64,000 nt of DNA from Harmothoe impar (lineage: Eukaryota > Annelida > Polychaeta > Phyllodocida > Polynoidae): contig OX381707.1 of NCBI GenBank assembly GCA_947462335.1, positions 63,589,773 through 63,653,772 on the forward strand, given 5' to 3'. The position numbers and the translations under genes were made by a program. Under the pieces are notes generated by a model. It was not told the DNA's origin. It saw nothing but the letters and a program-made list of their open reading frames with translations, and searched no databases. Shown piece by piece: positions 48,190-58,424 of the stretch (positions are counted from its first letter, which is position 1; each line of letters opens with the position of its first letter).

Positions 48190-48520
48190 GTTTTCAATTC
48201 TGAGTTCCTTGTGAAATTTTCAAAAACATTTGTGGCCAAAAAATCCCATTTGGAATAATGGAGTGTTTCCATGGCAACCAGAAATTGCCATATATGCCAA
48301 TTTTCCATGTTTCCATGGCAACAAATGTTCCTTTTGCATTCCAAAAATGGAACGTTTTCAGTGGAGATGGAATAATTCTAAGCATATCACTGGATTCCCC
48401 ATGAAAATTTTGTCTCAAGCATTTTTTAGTATATTTTTCAGTGTTTTACACATATACTGCCCTCTGGTGGCCAAAACCAGTACTATAAATCCCCCCTGGA
48501 GGCACATTTTCCCTCACCTG
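48190..48520. repeat. Repeat X, uninterrupted copy
   Basis: Contains TTTCCATGGCAACCAGAAA and TTTCCATGGCAACAAATG, then GCCCTCTGGTGGCC, then TAAATCCCCCCTGGAGGCAC. It matches 43190-43437 on the left and 47157-47215 on the right, and so shows what repeat X looked like before the 3.7-kb element interrupted it. Confidence 0.5.
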
Positions 48521-48902
48521 GCCACATATACCTGAAATTAAGCTGTCTATGGTGATCGATGACATGACTAGAAGTACTGATATGGATGGTCGACTTACTT
48601 CCAAGAAGGGATTCGTCTCTATTGTCTTCCCATACATAAGTGTTACAGAGTGACAGATTTCCAATCTCAGATGGCTCCACGATTAAAGTAAGCCAATCAT
48701 GCCTCAGCATTTCTTGTGAGTTCTTATGAGATTAAAGCTCTCCATCTTTTTCCTACTTCAAAAGACGACTTAATTGTTTTCTGTCTGACTCAGAAATAAC
48801 CTGGGATGGCATGATAGCATGCATTAAATGTGTCCTTGGTGTCTGATCTATTTCTGGGTCAATAGGGCTACTATTCTGGTTGTTGTCTAAGAAAAAGTGA
48901 TA

Positions 48903-49109
48903 CTGTAAATGTAGATATTTTTGTGCATGTATATTTTTGCGGATTGACTATCAATTACAAATTTGTGCGGATTTAAATTCGCGGATTTAGCAATATAGTA
49001 GTTACATAACTACATAGGATAATTATTAACGCTGGACAAAATCCCGCGGATTTTAAAATCTGTGAAATTCGCGGAAATAAGTACAACGCAAAATAACATA
49101 CATTTACAG
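48903..49109. mobile_element. Tc1/mariner-like MITE, TA duplication, empty paralogue
   Basis: 207 bp. CTGTAAATGTA and inverted TACATTTACAG are the tips; TA lies on both sides (48901-48902, 49110-49111). Several GCGGATTT words occur inside in both orientations. Block II has the unfilled sequence with one TA at 34652-34653, just before the same ACTTTTCC word that follows the element here. Confidence 0.85.
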
Positions 49110-50082
49110 TAACTTTTCCACATCCCTAGCAAATCCCTATAGCAAATCAGAAGTAGAGTCACCTGCCATTAGAGCAATCAATGTGGTGGGTATACCATTG
49201 CATGACACACCTATGGAACTAAGAAGCAGGAATAAGGTGGAAATCTTCCTAAATTTGCATTGGGGCATCAGATCGTGTGGTGATGGGACTGGTTTCGTTC
49301 TGATTATGGCCCTTAGGGGTGCATCCGGAAGTGATTTTTGCCTGCGTTAGCGTCTCCATCATTTCACTTCCACTGTCTTGCCATGCAGGTGGCAACTGCC
49401 TAGTCTTTCCCGGAGAAACAGCTGGTCAATGGACCAATTAAAGAATAATATTATGTGGAATGTATCACTTCACACATTCTGTACCCTACTGCTGTCGATT
49501 ATTCAGGTACAACCCATTGGGTAGGTGGAAAACACTGAAAAAAGGAACATGGTATGGTTATGGTGGCACTGCTACCTTGAATTGTCTATAGATGCCTGTG
49601 AAAATGTGAGGTTGTGGTGCAGGAAAGGAAGTAAAGGAAAAATCATTTTGTTATCCATTTTTACCACCTCTGGTACTTTTGAGTTGGATCATTCCAAAAA
49701 AAACGCTTTCCACACACCAAATGAATTTGGGACTTCATGCAAAGTCTATGCTAAGTAAGAAGATGATCAAAAGAATTATGATTACCTGTTATAAGAGAAG
49801 ATGCATGAGCCAATTTGAAAGCTATATATAGGTGTCATGTGATCAACTAACTTACAAAGTAATAATGCTGTTTTCTTGCTTTGCATGGTAAGAGAGAGAG
49901 CAAGCACAATAGATCATTTGGATTTTAAAAGATAAACCAAATATATATGAATAAAATTCGATGTCTCCCTACCTTCCATAGGTTTCAGACCAATCAACTA
50001 ATGTTTGGCCTAAAGCTGTATTGGATATAAATACAGCATTTCCCCTTGTATAAGACGGGCCCCGTGTATATATGCCCACCAG

Positions 50083-51107
50083 TAGGGTGTTACATCGAAA
50101 ATGAACTATCATCCTTAGAGTATATTCATCTAATGGTCTTGGGAGAAAAGAGATAGAAAATGACAATGCAAAAAACAGAATAAAGATATCTATAATATTA
50201 AATGTTTGGGAGTGCTATAAAGTTGGAAAGGTCCTTGTATTTGTACCCCTGCTGCTCTATATATAACCTATCAGGCCCATGGCACTCACACTGAGTGCAC
50301 ACAGTGGTCCCTGCAGGGTGGTGAGGGTTGAGTAACCACCCTGCAGACAGCCCCAGGCACTGGGGTAGAATGTTCATTCAATGTAAGATTTAATAGCTCA
50401 ATAAGTATATCAAATAGACTGTTGATTATTTTACCATTATTATATATGAATCTGTGTCTTTCATTATTTATGCCTGAGGTGTTATCTTTTTAAGGATTTA
50501 TAGTCTAAATATGACCATAAGTATAGGGGAGATATAGGGCTACTTTGACTTCAAGTATGGGGGATTTGGTTATAGCTATATCATGTTTTATGGATGCATT
50601 CTGTCCCTAAGAACATGTATTTTATGAATGCACATTTTCTAATAAGTTAATGCATGGTGTAATATTTTTACATAATATGTCACAAAATCTAAACTATTGC
50701 TCACAATAAAAATGTGCATGTCTTATGGGATACCCCAATATGTATGGAAACTGCCAATAGCTTTATATTTATTTGGAATTCCATAGATTCTCCCATATTT
50801 GACATTCATTTAGGTCATGTCTAGCTCTCCTACTGCAGATGTAGGTGCCACAGGCTACCCACTCACACAGTACCAAGACTCAGGGGTAACTGCACATTCA
50901 CAGGTCTTTTAATATAAGAATGAATGACACAAGATCAGAATCACTATGCCTATCAAAAGCGCATAATAATTGGGATTAAATGAAGGGCTCAACCAATATT
51001 GTGGAATGTGTATTAAAGTTATGGGGAGCATATGTATGGAACTATGTCAGAATTCTCCCTCTAACTGCCCTGCGGGGACGCATTCTCACGGCCCATGTAA
51101 CACCCTA
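50083..51107. mobile_element. 1,025-bp element with TAGGGTGTTACAT ends and 7-bp target duplication
   Basis: TAGGGTGTTACAT (50083-50095) and its complement (51095-51107) form 13-bp inverted ends. CCACCAG abuts both (50076-50082, 51108-51114). The interior has no transposase frame and contains a perfect 12-bp-arm hairpin, CTGCAGGGTGGT/ACCACCCTGCAG (50311-50346). Size and TIR are compatible with a hAT-type non-autonomous element, but hAT usually duplicates 8 bp, so the superfamily is open. Confidence 0.8.
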
Positions 51108-52410
51108 CCACCAGTGTAAAAGGTCTTAGGACTTAGTATTGTATAAGCCAGGCCCCAGGTATAGGCCTGGGGGTTGCAATATATATTCAACAAAAGTCAT
51201 GTCTAAGGAGAAATAATGCTTAAATTGGCAAGTAAATTATTGGAAATATTTAAATGTGTTTCTTCAGGTATAGCAATATAAGCCTTGCCCTTGCTCTTGT
51301 CAGTCTGCCACCTAGTACTTGTTTAAGCCGGGTCTTATCCACAGGGAAATAAAGTATATCTGGCTCAAACTCCTGACTTATGTTGTTTTAGGATAGAGGA
51401 AGGACAAATCAGAAAGTTCTTAATATGTTTAAACAAGTTTAGTATATTGAAAGGTATATATCTTGGCTCCTTGGAACACTTTTTGATACATGTCTAACCC
51501 TAGCAGTTCAGTTTTTATCGCCTCGTGAAGTTTATTGTCCTTTTTTCAGGTGACTCCGTGACCAAAAATCCATGATCATGAACATTTTGTTTTAAATACA
51601 TCACAGCAACTAATAATTTTGTTTACAAGCTGGGCCAACATATATCTTGAAGCATACCAAGAATGGATATCCTCTGAGTAATAGTTTTTGAGATACAGCC
51701 CGATGAATTTGAACATTTATCAGAAATATGAACATTTCAACTACATACTCTCAACTTTACCCTAGTTTCCTCAAAATTTTTTTTTTGAGTTTATAACGTA
51801 TCTTTATTGCACAAAGTGATTTTCTAAAGAATACGGTACATTCAAAATGGGTACAATACCACAAATACAGGTGTCTATTGTAAACTCGTCAGAGCAATAA
51901 TATGGTATATTCTCAACTAGTCACATTATGGCAACTGGGAGATATCATAGGACTGCAATGGTCTTTACAATACATTCAGTATTAGAGCTGAATGGAAAGA
52001 GTATCTAATTTGTTATTTCAATACATAAGTACATAACATAAATGAATGATATACGAATAACATGATGAATCTGTCTTTGTGAGCAGCATTGCGTGCAATT
52101 GATGTAACAAGTTTGGGTTGCTGTCTTAGATTATGTAACATATGGATTGCACCTTATATGTACAATATGTACTGTATGTTTCTGTACCATTGTGTTAGGC
52201 ATGTGCATTTGTTGGCATAGCATTTCAATCTATACCAGCAATTCTGTACAGTATTGTCTATAACTATACCAATACAGTTTATTCATTATAATATAGCTTC
52301 CAAGAGACAGTATGTGTGCATAGTTTTAAGGAGGAATGCTGACATCACTTGATCCAAAACATGTGTATGACGATACATAATAAACATGCAGTAACATATA
52401 GTAAGGTATT

Positions 52411-55323
52411 TTACCACCTATGCTTCAGAGCTAGAAATTCTAGCAATTTGGCTTTTGCCTTCTTTTTGAAGATATCCTTGGACTGTGCCATCCTACATGA
52501 TGCATTTAATTTATTCCATAGGTCTACACCTCGGTAAATGGGGCTTCTTCTATAGCCTAGTTTTACAGAGGGTGGGTATTTCAACAGGCCTGTACCAGTT
52601 GACCTGGTGATTCTACCTCCCTGCACCGGTGTCTGGAAGGATAAACCCAGCTCTCTGTGATTATGTGAGGTTTCATACATATATTTAAATAACAGTAGCA
52701 ACAGTTGTACATCATAACGTATACACAGATAATCCACAGCAGTATCTTTATGCAAAGCGATTACAGGATATTTGATTTTTACATTTAGACATGTTCTTAA
52801 GCACCTGTTTTGTGTCAGCTGTAGTCTTTTGTGCTGATGCAAATTTACACCGTTGAACAGATAACCACAATATTCAAGAACAGGTAATATTGTTTGTTTG
52901 TATACCAGGGTTGCTGTAGATCTTTTGATAGCACGTCGCATCTTACCCAGCATGTGGTTACGGTTACTTGCAGTGCTTATTGACTTACTAATGGTTTTTA
53001 CTAGCGTAAAATCAGCATCAAGAATTATGCCTAGATACTCATATTCTTGTACGTATTCGAGGACAGTTGATCCCATTTTGATAATAACTGGACCATCTGT
53101 AAATGTTGGTTGTTTGCCGAAAGTAACAATTTTGGTTTTCCCTGTATTAATGGATAAACCACTATTGCTAAACCAGTTATATATGGCACTAGCGTCGGCC
53201 TGTAGTTTTTCAATTGCACTCGTCAGGGATTTATGCGAGCAGTAGAAAACTACATCATCAGCATATAGAATTATTTTACAGTGGTTAACAACAGAAGGCA
53301 AGTTATTTACAAAGCAGATAAACAGTAGTGGTCCCAATATGGATCCTTGCGGGACACCATAATGGACAGGGAGAATAGTAGAAGTCGTTCCATTACATAT
53401 AACAGACTGACTCCTTTTACCTAGATATGCACATAACCAATCAGAATATATGTGGGGTAGGTTTAGTGAGCGCATTCTGGCTATAAGCTCACCCTGGTGG
53501 ATGCTATCGAAAGCTTTACGTATATCTAAGAAACATGTGACCATATATTCATCGTTATCCCGGGCAAAATAGATGTCGTTTACGAGTCTAAATACTGCAT
53601 CGTTTGTTCCTCTTGCATTTCTGAAACCATATTGGCTATTGGTTAATAATTCATTAACCTCAAGATGATTATTTATTCTACGGTATATGATTCGTTCCAT
53701 TATTTTGCTAGGAACAGGTAGTAGCGATATTGGACGCCAATTTCCTACTTGACGTGGATTGCCAGACTTTGGTAGAGGTACTACCTTGGCAGAGGCCCAG
53801 TTGGTTGGAAATGCAATGTTATGTAGACAAAAGTTTATTAGATCCCTTAGCTGCGGGGCTAATATGAGCAGGGCATCCTTTAGGACAGAGGTGTTTATAT
53901 CTTCAATACCGCTAGATTTATGAGTTTCAATTTCTTTGATTAACAATAGTACCTCAGAATAGCTGACTTCAGTGTTATTTGTATCTGGATAACTGTGACT
54001 AATGGGCTCTTTGTTTAAATTTACTTTAGGGCTGTTACCTAGGGAATCAAACAGTGTCTGACCTATACATGAGAAATAGGTATTTATGTAGTCCGCTACA
54101 TCTTTGCCCTTTATTTCTACCCCAGTGTTATGATGGTCCATAACAACATTAGGCTTGCTATCACCCTTATTGCCCAGTAATAAATTTAATTCCCGCCAGA
54201 ATTTAGTAGGGTTTTTTGACAATTTATCTAATTTATCCTTATAATAGTCTTCTTCTGCCACCCTTGTTTTAGCATTTATATCCCTTCTACATTGTCTAGC
54301 CATTTCATATAGAACAGGGTTTAATTTGCCCCCATTACAATACTCAAGCACATACTCATTACGCTCATGTATTGTCTCATAAATATCCCTGGTCATCCAG
54401 GGCTTATTCATGTCCTTGAATTTCATGTTCTTAATAGGACAGTGTATATCTAGATAATTAGTAATACGGGTTAACATAAAGGACCATTTCTCATCTACAT
54501 TATTGTTTGTATCAAAATAGGTCCAGTCAGTGTCAAGTAAATATTCAACAAAATGATGATAATCATACCTCTTGTAAGACCGACCTCTCATTGTGATCGT
54601 TTCATATTTCTCCTTGGGTTTCTTTTTTACTGCGTAAACTGGAAGGTGATCACTTAATAACTGAGGCATAGTGCCCTGATGGCTAACAATGTCACAATCA
54701 GTGGCGATAAGGTCAATACAGGTACCACCCGGGTTACCGTTAGTATAGGGTCGTGTTACATGATATATGATATCATGGAGATTCAGATTACCGACAGCTT
54801 TTTTATAATATTTAGTTTTACAGTCGTTGGGCTCAAATAAATTTACATTGATGTCACCTAGTAACCAACGTTCCCTCTCTGATACAAGGGGGTCTTGACA
54901 GATTTCTTCCATAGTATCAATACATTTGACATAGCTGCCACTGGGTGGCCTATATACAAGTATTATGGCTGTTAGACGATGTTTTTCTTGGGTATAATTG
55001 ATTACTAGAGACTCAATGTCAGCATTAGAATGCTTGAGTGATGGCACTATTGAGCAATAAGGTGCCATCTTGTCACATACATATAATAATAGCCCACCAC
55101 CTGTCTTATCAACTAAACGATCAAATCTGAAAAATATGTAACCAGGCACGTGTAATTTGTGGTCAGAGTATCCTTCAGCGAGCCAGCTTTCACTGACACA
55201 TAAGATATCATACATCTGAACCAAGTCATATAACAGGCTGAATTTATAATGTAAACTACGGATGTTATAGTGACCTATTTTTAAACCCTTCAACTTGGCA
55301 AAGGTTTGGGGCGCTGTAGTCAT
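52411..55323 (-). CDS. LINE 2 ORF2: endonuclease-reverse transcriptase
   Basis: Intact 970-residue protein. The N-terminal apurinic-type endonuclease shows HYNIRSL (18-24, catalytic Asn20), SESW (44-47, metal-binding Glu45), GGGLLLYV (75-82), YRPPSG (124-129), GDINVN (156-161) and SDHLPVY (224-230, Asp225/His226). A linker contains NPTKFWREL (371-379). The reverse transcriptase shows PLPKSG (516-521), NWRPIS (528-533), FLDIRKAFD (598-606, Asp600), YGVPQGSILGP (655-665) and YADD (687-690). The C-terminal end has YRRSPIYRGVDLWNKL. The endonuclease would nick the target and the RT copies the RNA there. All key residues are present and there is no stop or shift, so this copy could encode active enzyme. 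Length is as expected for CR1/L2/jockey-like ORF2. The start ATG is supported by the endonuclease motif beginning 20 residues later. Confidence 0.93.
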   Translation of the reverse strand: MTTAPQTFAKLKGLKIGHYNIRSLHYKFSLLYDLVQMYDILCVSESWLAEGYSDHKLHVPGYIFFRFDRLVDKTGGGLLLYVCDKMAPYCSIVPSLKHSNADIESLVINYTQEKHRLTAIILVYRPPSGSYVKCIDTMEEICQDPLVSERERWLLGDINVNLFEPNDCKTKYYKKAVGNLNLHDIIYHVTRPYTNGNPGGTCIDLIATDCDIVSHQGTMPQLLSDHLPVYAVKKKPKEKYETITMRGRSYKRYDYHHFVEYLLDTDWTYFDTNNNVDEKWSFMLTRITNYLDIHCPIKNMKFKDMNKPWMTRDIYETIHERNEYVLEYCNGGKLNPVLYEMARQCRRDINAKTRVAEEDYYKDKLDKLSKNPTKFWRELNLLLGNKGDSKPNVVMDHHNTGVEIKGKDVADYINTYFSCIGQTLFDSLGNSPKVNLNKEPISHSYPDTNNTEVSYSEVLLLIKEIETHKSSGIEDINTSVLKDALLILAPQLRDLINFCLHNIAFPTNWASAKVVPLPKSGNPRQVGNWRPISLLPVPSKIMERIIYRRINNHLEVNELLTNSQYGFRNARGTNDAVFRLVNDIYFARDNDEYMVTCFLDIRKAFDSIHQGELIARMRSLNLPHIYSDWLCAYLGKRSQSVICNGTTSTILPVHYGVPQGSILGPLLFICFVNNLPSVVNHCKIILYADDVVFYCSHKSLTSAIEKLQADASAIYNWFSNSGLSINTGKTKIVTFGKQPTFTDGPVIIKMGSTVLEYVQEYEYLGIILDADFTLVKTISKSISTASNRNHMLGKMRRAIKRSTATLVYKQTILPVLEYCGYLFNGVNLHQHKRLQLTQNRCLRTCLNVKIKYPVIALHKDTAVDYLCIRYDVQLLLLLFKYMYETSHNHRELGLSFQTPVQGGRITRSTGTGLLKYPPSVKLGYRRSPIYRGVDLWNKLNASCRMAQSKDIFKKKAKAKLLEFLALKHRW

Positions 55324-55610
55324 TTTTGTGAGACAGTGCCTGGTTGTGTCAGCAATGTTAGTATTGTTAGTATTGTCAGTTCTGTATGACTCCAGTGGTT
55401 AGCATTGGAGATGTGTACACAGTAGTCTTTGGTGACTAGGGTGTGGCTTACTGGTAGAACTCCGATATAGGTCAGAGTAGGCATAGAGGCGCCCTTTAGG
55501 AGGGCGGTTTGACACAGAGAGTCCTTAAGTCTAATCATTTCTGAGCATTTGTGTAACATGGGTAGCATAGAGAAGTGGCTGCCCCACATGTGTATTATCA
55601 TGGAATACAA
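55320..55610 (-). CDS. Short frame overlapping the LINE 2 ORF2 start (ATGA)
   Basis: A 96-codon open stretch whose TGA stop overlaps the ORF2 ATG in the arrangement ATGA. Upstream it is closed by an in-frame stop, and its first codon is TTG, with ATG as codon 4. I recognise no gag, CCHC or esterase motif. It may be the tail of a decayed ORF1, a 5' UTR that is open by chance, or a small upstream frame. The overlap is of the type used for stop-and-reinitiate translation in some LINEs, but coding is not established. Confidence 0.3.
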   Translation of the reverse strand: MYSMIIHMWGSHFSMLPMLHKCSEMIRLKDSLCQTALLKGASMPTLTYIGVLPVSHTLVTKDYCVHISNANHWSHTELTILTILTLLTQPGTVSQK

Positions 55611-55779
55611 TAGTTTATGTCTAACTGGCTAAAAATGAGGCCAAAAACTAATTCTAAGCTAATCTAATCTAATCTAATCTAGCAGGTTAACTAGTCTAAC
55701 TAATTAACTGCATAGTGGTGATGAGGGTTCGAACCTTTGTCCTAGTTTCTACTACCTAATATCATGGTGGTGAGGCATG

Positions 55780-55782
<3 letters not shown>

Positions 55783-55839
<57 letters not shown>
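55783..55839. repeat. (TAA)n microsatellite
   Basis: About 19 uninterrupted TAA/ATA units, followed shortly by an ACACACAC run near 55877-55890. Confidence 0.97.
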
Positions 55840-55840
<1 letters not shown>

Positions 55841-55993
55841 CTGTTTGTAGGTTGGAGTACCCATGTACAGAGCATACACACACACACACAAGAAGTATGT
55901 CAATGTACACGTGGACATCCACACCCACCAACAGGGCAGGTCACAATTAACCTTTAGCAATGTGAGCAGACTGGGCGGTCAAACAACCACCAA

Positions 55994-56560
55994 GCATCTC
56001 ATTAGGTGTCTTGGGGTGTTGGATCATCAGAGTCATACTCATGTAGGGATAAAGCAGCATTACTCATTTGTGAGCAATCTTAGACATCGTGGCCATTATT
56101 GTTTGGCAGTACAGTTTATGAATATCAAAGGGTATGAGTACTATCAAAAAAATGACCATCAAATGACATATCATATTACTCCAGGCATCTCATTAGGTGT
56201 CAGGGAGTGTCGGCTTGTCAGGATCATACACTTGTACATTTAGATCAGCAAGGCTTTGTAAAATAAGCTTAATGAGATTCACAGTGCGCCATTATTATTT
56301 GGCTCTTTTAATTATACAATTTATGGCAAGATATAACATTTTTTATCAAGGAAAACCATGAAAGCACAGACATCTCATTAGGTGTCGTGTGATTACAAGG
56401 TATTACTGTGGACACTACCACTTGTATGGTCCCATTATTGGTTAAATTCACTCTACAGTGTCCTGATCATGTGTACTTTAAGAAATATGAAGCATCATGA
56501 TATCTGGTTAGACCAAATTTGCACAGTATAGGCCTAAAGTACCCCTATTAACCTATTTTA
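55994..56560 (+). repeat. Diverged ~190-bp tandem repeat
   Basis: The word CATCTCATTAGGTGTC starts at 55995, 56186 and 56371, giving unit lengths of about 191 and 185. Other shared words include GCCATTATT(G/A)TTTGGC and CAGTTTATG/CAATTTATG. The units are strongly diverged, so the array is old. It has three visible units. Confidence 0.75.
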
Positions 56561-56784
56561 CGTCATGGAGTCACCCGGGTGACTCCGTGACGGAAATTAT
56601 TTCTTGTATAAATGAGCATAAAAAAGGTGGATTTTTGCATTAGAACATTAGAGGGAGTGGGTAGGACACAGGAAAACCAGAGATAACTTAAATATATTGG
56701 GTATTAACAATTTTAGGAAGGTTTAAATTTTCATCAGGGTGGCTGGTGACTCCGTGACGAATATTCCGGGTGACTCCGTGACGG
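56561..56784. repeat. GGTGACTCCGTGACGG motif cluster
   Basis: A 32-bp palindrome at 56561-56592, with centre CACCCGGGTG, is made of two inverted copies of GGTGACTCCGTGACG. Further direct copies lie at 56745-56760 and 56769-56784, and one more at 51549-51562, on the other side of LINE 2. Its function is unknown. Confidence 0.8.
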
Positions 56785-57734
56785 AAAATATGTATCCCAA
56801 TAGACATATGCTCCTGGAGGCAAGATTATTGGATATTTTTCAAAATGTCTTTTTTCCAGCAGAAGACACAAGAGTTACCTCACAATCTGGGATACAATAG
56901 AGACTGTGTGGATCTTCTTTATTTACTTTATAGAGGTATCAACCTGAAATGACATTTGAATATTTTGCTCACAAAACACACTTAAATGACTGTGGAGAAA
57001 AAAAACCCGGAACATATCTAGTGAAATCCTCGTGAATCAATTGACTATACCATAGACCTAATAGAAAATGATATTAGGAATAAGCTGTTACTGCCTCAGT
57101 ACACATGGAAGGCATGTAAAATATGTCATTTTTAGCGTTTTTGAGGTTTTTAGGGTTTTTTGGGCCTTTGGAGGGCCAGAAAACAGAAAATATTGGGCCA
57201 ATACACAAAAAAATAGAGATTTCCTGAATTATTAGGATGTTTTTTCACATATACCAAAAATTTGAATAAATTGGTGCAAAACTGGTTATTCAGTAGGGGT
57301 ATAAGCCTGAAAAGGGCCAGAAATAGCCAAAACCACATAAGTGGGGAGTTTATGCCATCTACTCATCCAGAATAAAATATTAAATGCTACTGACACTAGG
57401 GTATAGACAAAATTGCTTTCTTCCATGAATTAAAATGGGGGAATGATGTGCTGACCAAGTTTGCTGACACTGAAAAATCTTTTAACCATACTTAAAGGCC
57501 TCACTTCTCACCAACTTGTGGACAGGTGTCGGAAGTAACGGCGACCAATTTGTAATGTGATGAAGCCAGAATTGGGTGACATGGCAGACAGGATGGGTTG
57601 CTGTGGCAGCCAATTTTCTGGTTCAGCTATATCACTGCAGTCCATGTACAGGAAGATTGCATGTCAAAGTGATGTCTATTAGCCTATCTTTGCACACATA
57701 TTTAGAACTTACATGACAACTATAAATCAATTCA

Positions 57735-57970
57735 GCAAGAAAGGGTGACTTTTCATAATAAAGTTGTCTTTGTATGTTGGTTTTAAAAGAATCCTCATAA
57801 CATTGTCTGTAATGTCTTTGTTTGCCAAAATCTCATATCAGGAGATTCACAGGACAATTATCCTTCAAACAATAATCCTAGCATGTTGGATTTTGAGGTT
57901 ATATTTATGTATTTGACGGTCACACTTCAGAAATTTTCAACAATCTTCCTGAAAAGTCACCCTTTCTTGC
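57735..57970. mobile_element. GCAAGAAAGGGTGACTTTTC-ended MITE
   Basis: 236 bp. A perfect 21-bp terminal inverted repeat starts GCAAGAAAGGGTGACTTTTC at 57735, with its complement ending at 57970. The interior is AT-rich and non-coding. No clear target duplication is visible. Confidence 0.75.
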
Positions 57971-58424
57971 CTCATCGGTCTAGATGGTCGAATCTGAAAA
58001 TGGAGCATATTATACATGCATCAAGATTTAGGGGCACTTGTATAGATGTTATATGCTGAAGGAATAGGTTACAGGTTGGGAGATTAATACGTGGTGTAGA
58101 ATGCCAAGTCATTTAAAGCTATATGTTTTGTTGAGCTACTATACTCACTATGTAAATGGGAGGTGTCAGATTATAACTAGTAGAAACAGTGTGTGATGAA
58201 TTCAACTTAATGTCTTTTTGCCTTTTTTCATGAATTGTTATTTTATTGGTCAGCTATTATGATATCGTTCCATGTTGGAGAAATTACATTGTTGATCTAT
58301 CGAAAACCATAAGTATAAGATTGCATCAACATAATTCACATCTCAACCCTTGAGGAAGTATTACAAGCAGTCGATCTAGAACGTAGCCTAGGAAGGCATT
58401 ATTATCGGTGCCACTATCTATTTG

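Larger units (their letters stand above)
47225..49440. repeat. Paralogous block III, first part
   Basis: Colinear with 30570-35150 of block II (see that entry for the pairing). It lacks the minisatellite-rich insert at 31162-33240 and the 72-bp TTAA element. It carries instead the TA-flanked MITE at 48903-49109 and a copy of repeat X at 48190-48520. The segment 48600-48710 aligns with blocks I and II, but its minus-strand frame is broken in block I, so a conserved exon is not supported. Confidence 0.7.
51787..55681 (-). mobile_element. LINE 2, nearly complete non-LTR retrotransposon
   Basis: On the minus strand: a 5' region with an (AATCT)n run on the plus strand (55659-55681), a 96-codon frame, the 970-codon ORF2, a 3' UTR of about 600 bp, an AATAAA signal (51803-51808) 16 bases before the end, and a 10-base A tail (51777-51786). 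The 5' limit is approximate. GAAACTAGG occurs on the minus strand just beyond the tail (51761-51769) and upstream of the 5' region (55741-55749); it is a possible target duplication but does not abut the tail. No gag-like ORF1 with CCHC knuckles was found. Confidence 0.8.

Noticed and set aside
48446..48710. Conserved minus-strand exon ending at GTAAGT shared by blocks I-III
   Set aside because: A donor-like GTAAG is present in all three blocks, but the frame has stops and length changes in block I and a shortened sequence in block II, so coding conservation is not supported.
51761..55749. GAAACTAGG as the LINE 2 target duplication
   Set aside because: The 3' copy is separated from the A tail by seven bases and the 5' limit of the LINE is unknown. 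It is kept only as a possibility in the feature note.
55676..55750. tRNA or tRNA-derived SINE, from GGTTCGAACC at 55727
   Set aside because: The box B-like word is a self-complementary 10-mer. I could not draw an A-box at the right spacing or a cloverleaf on either strand.
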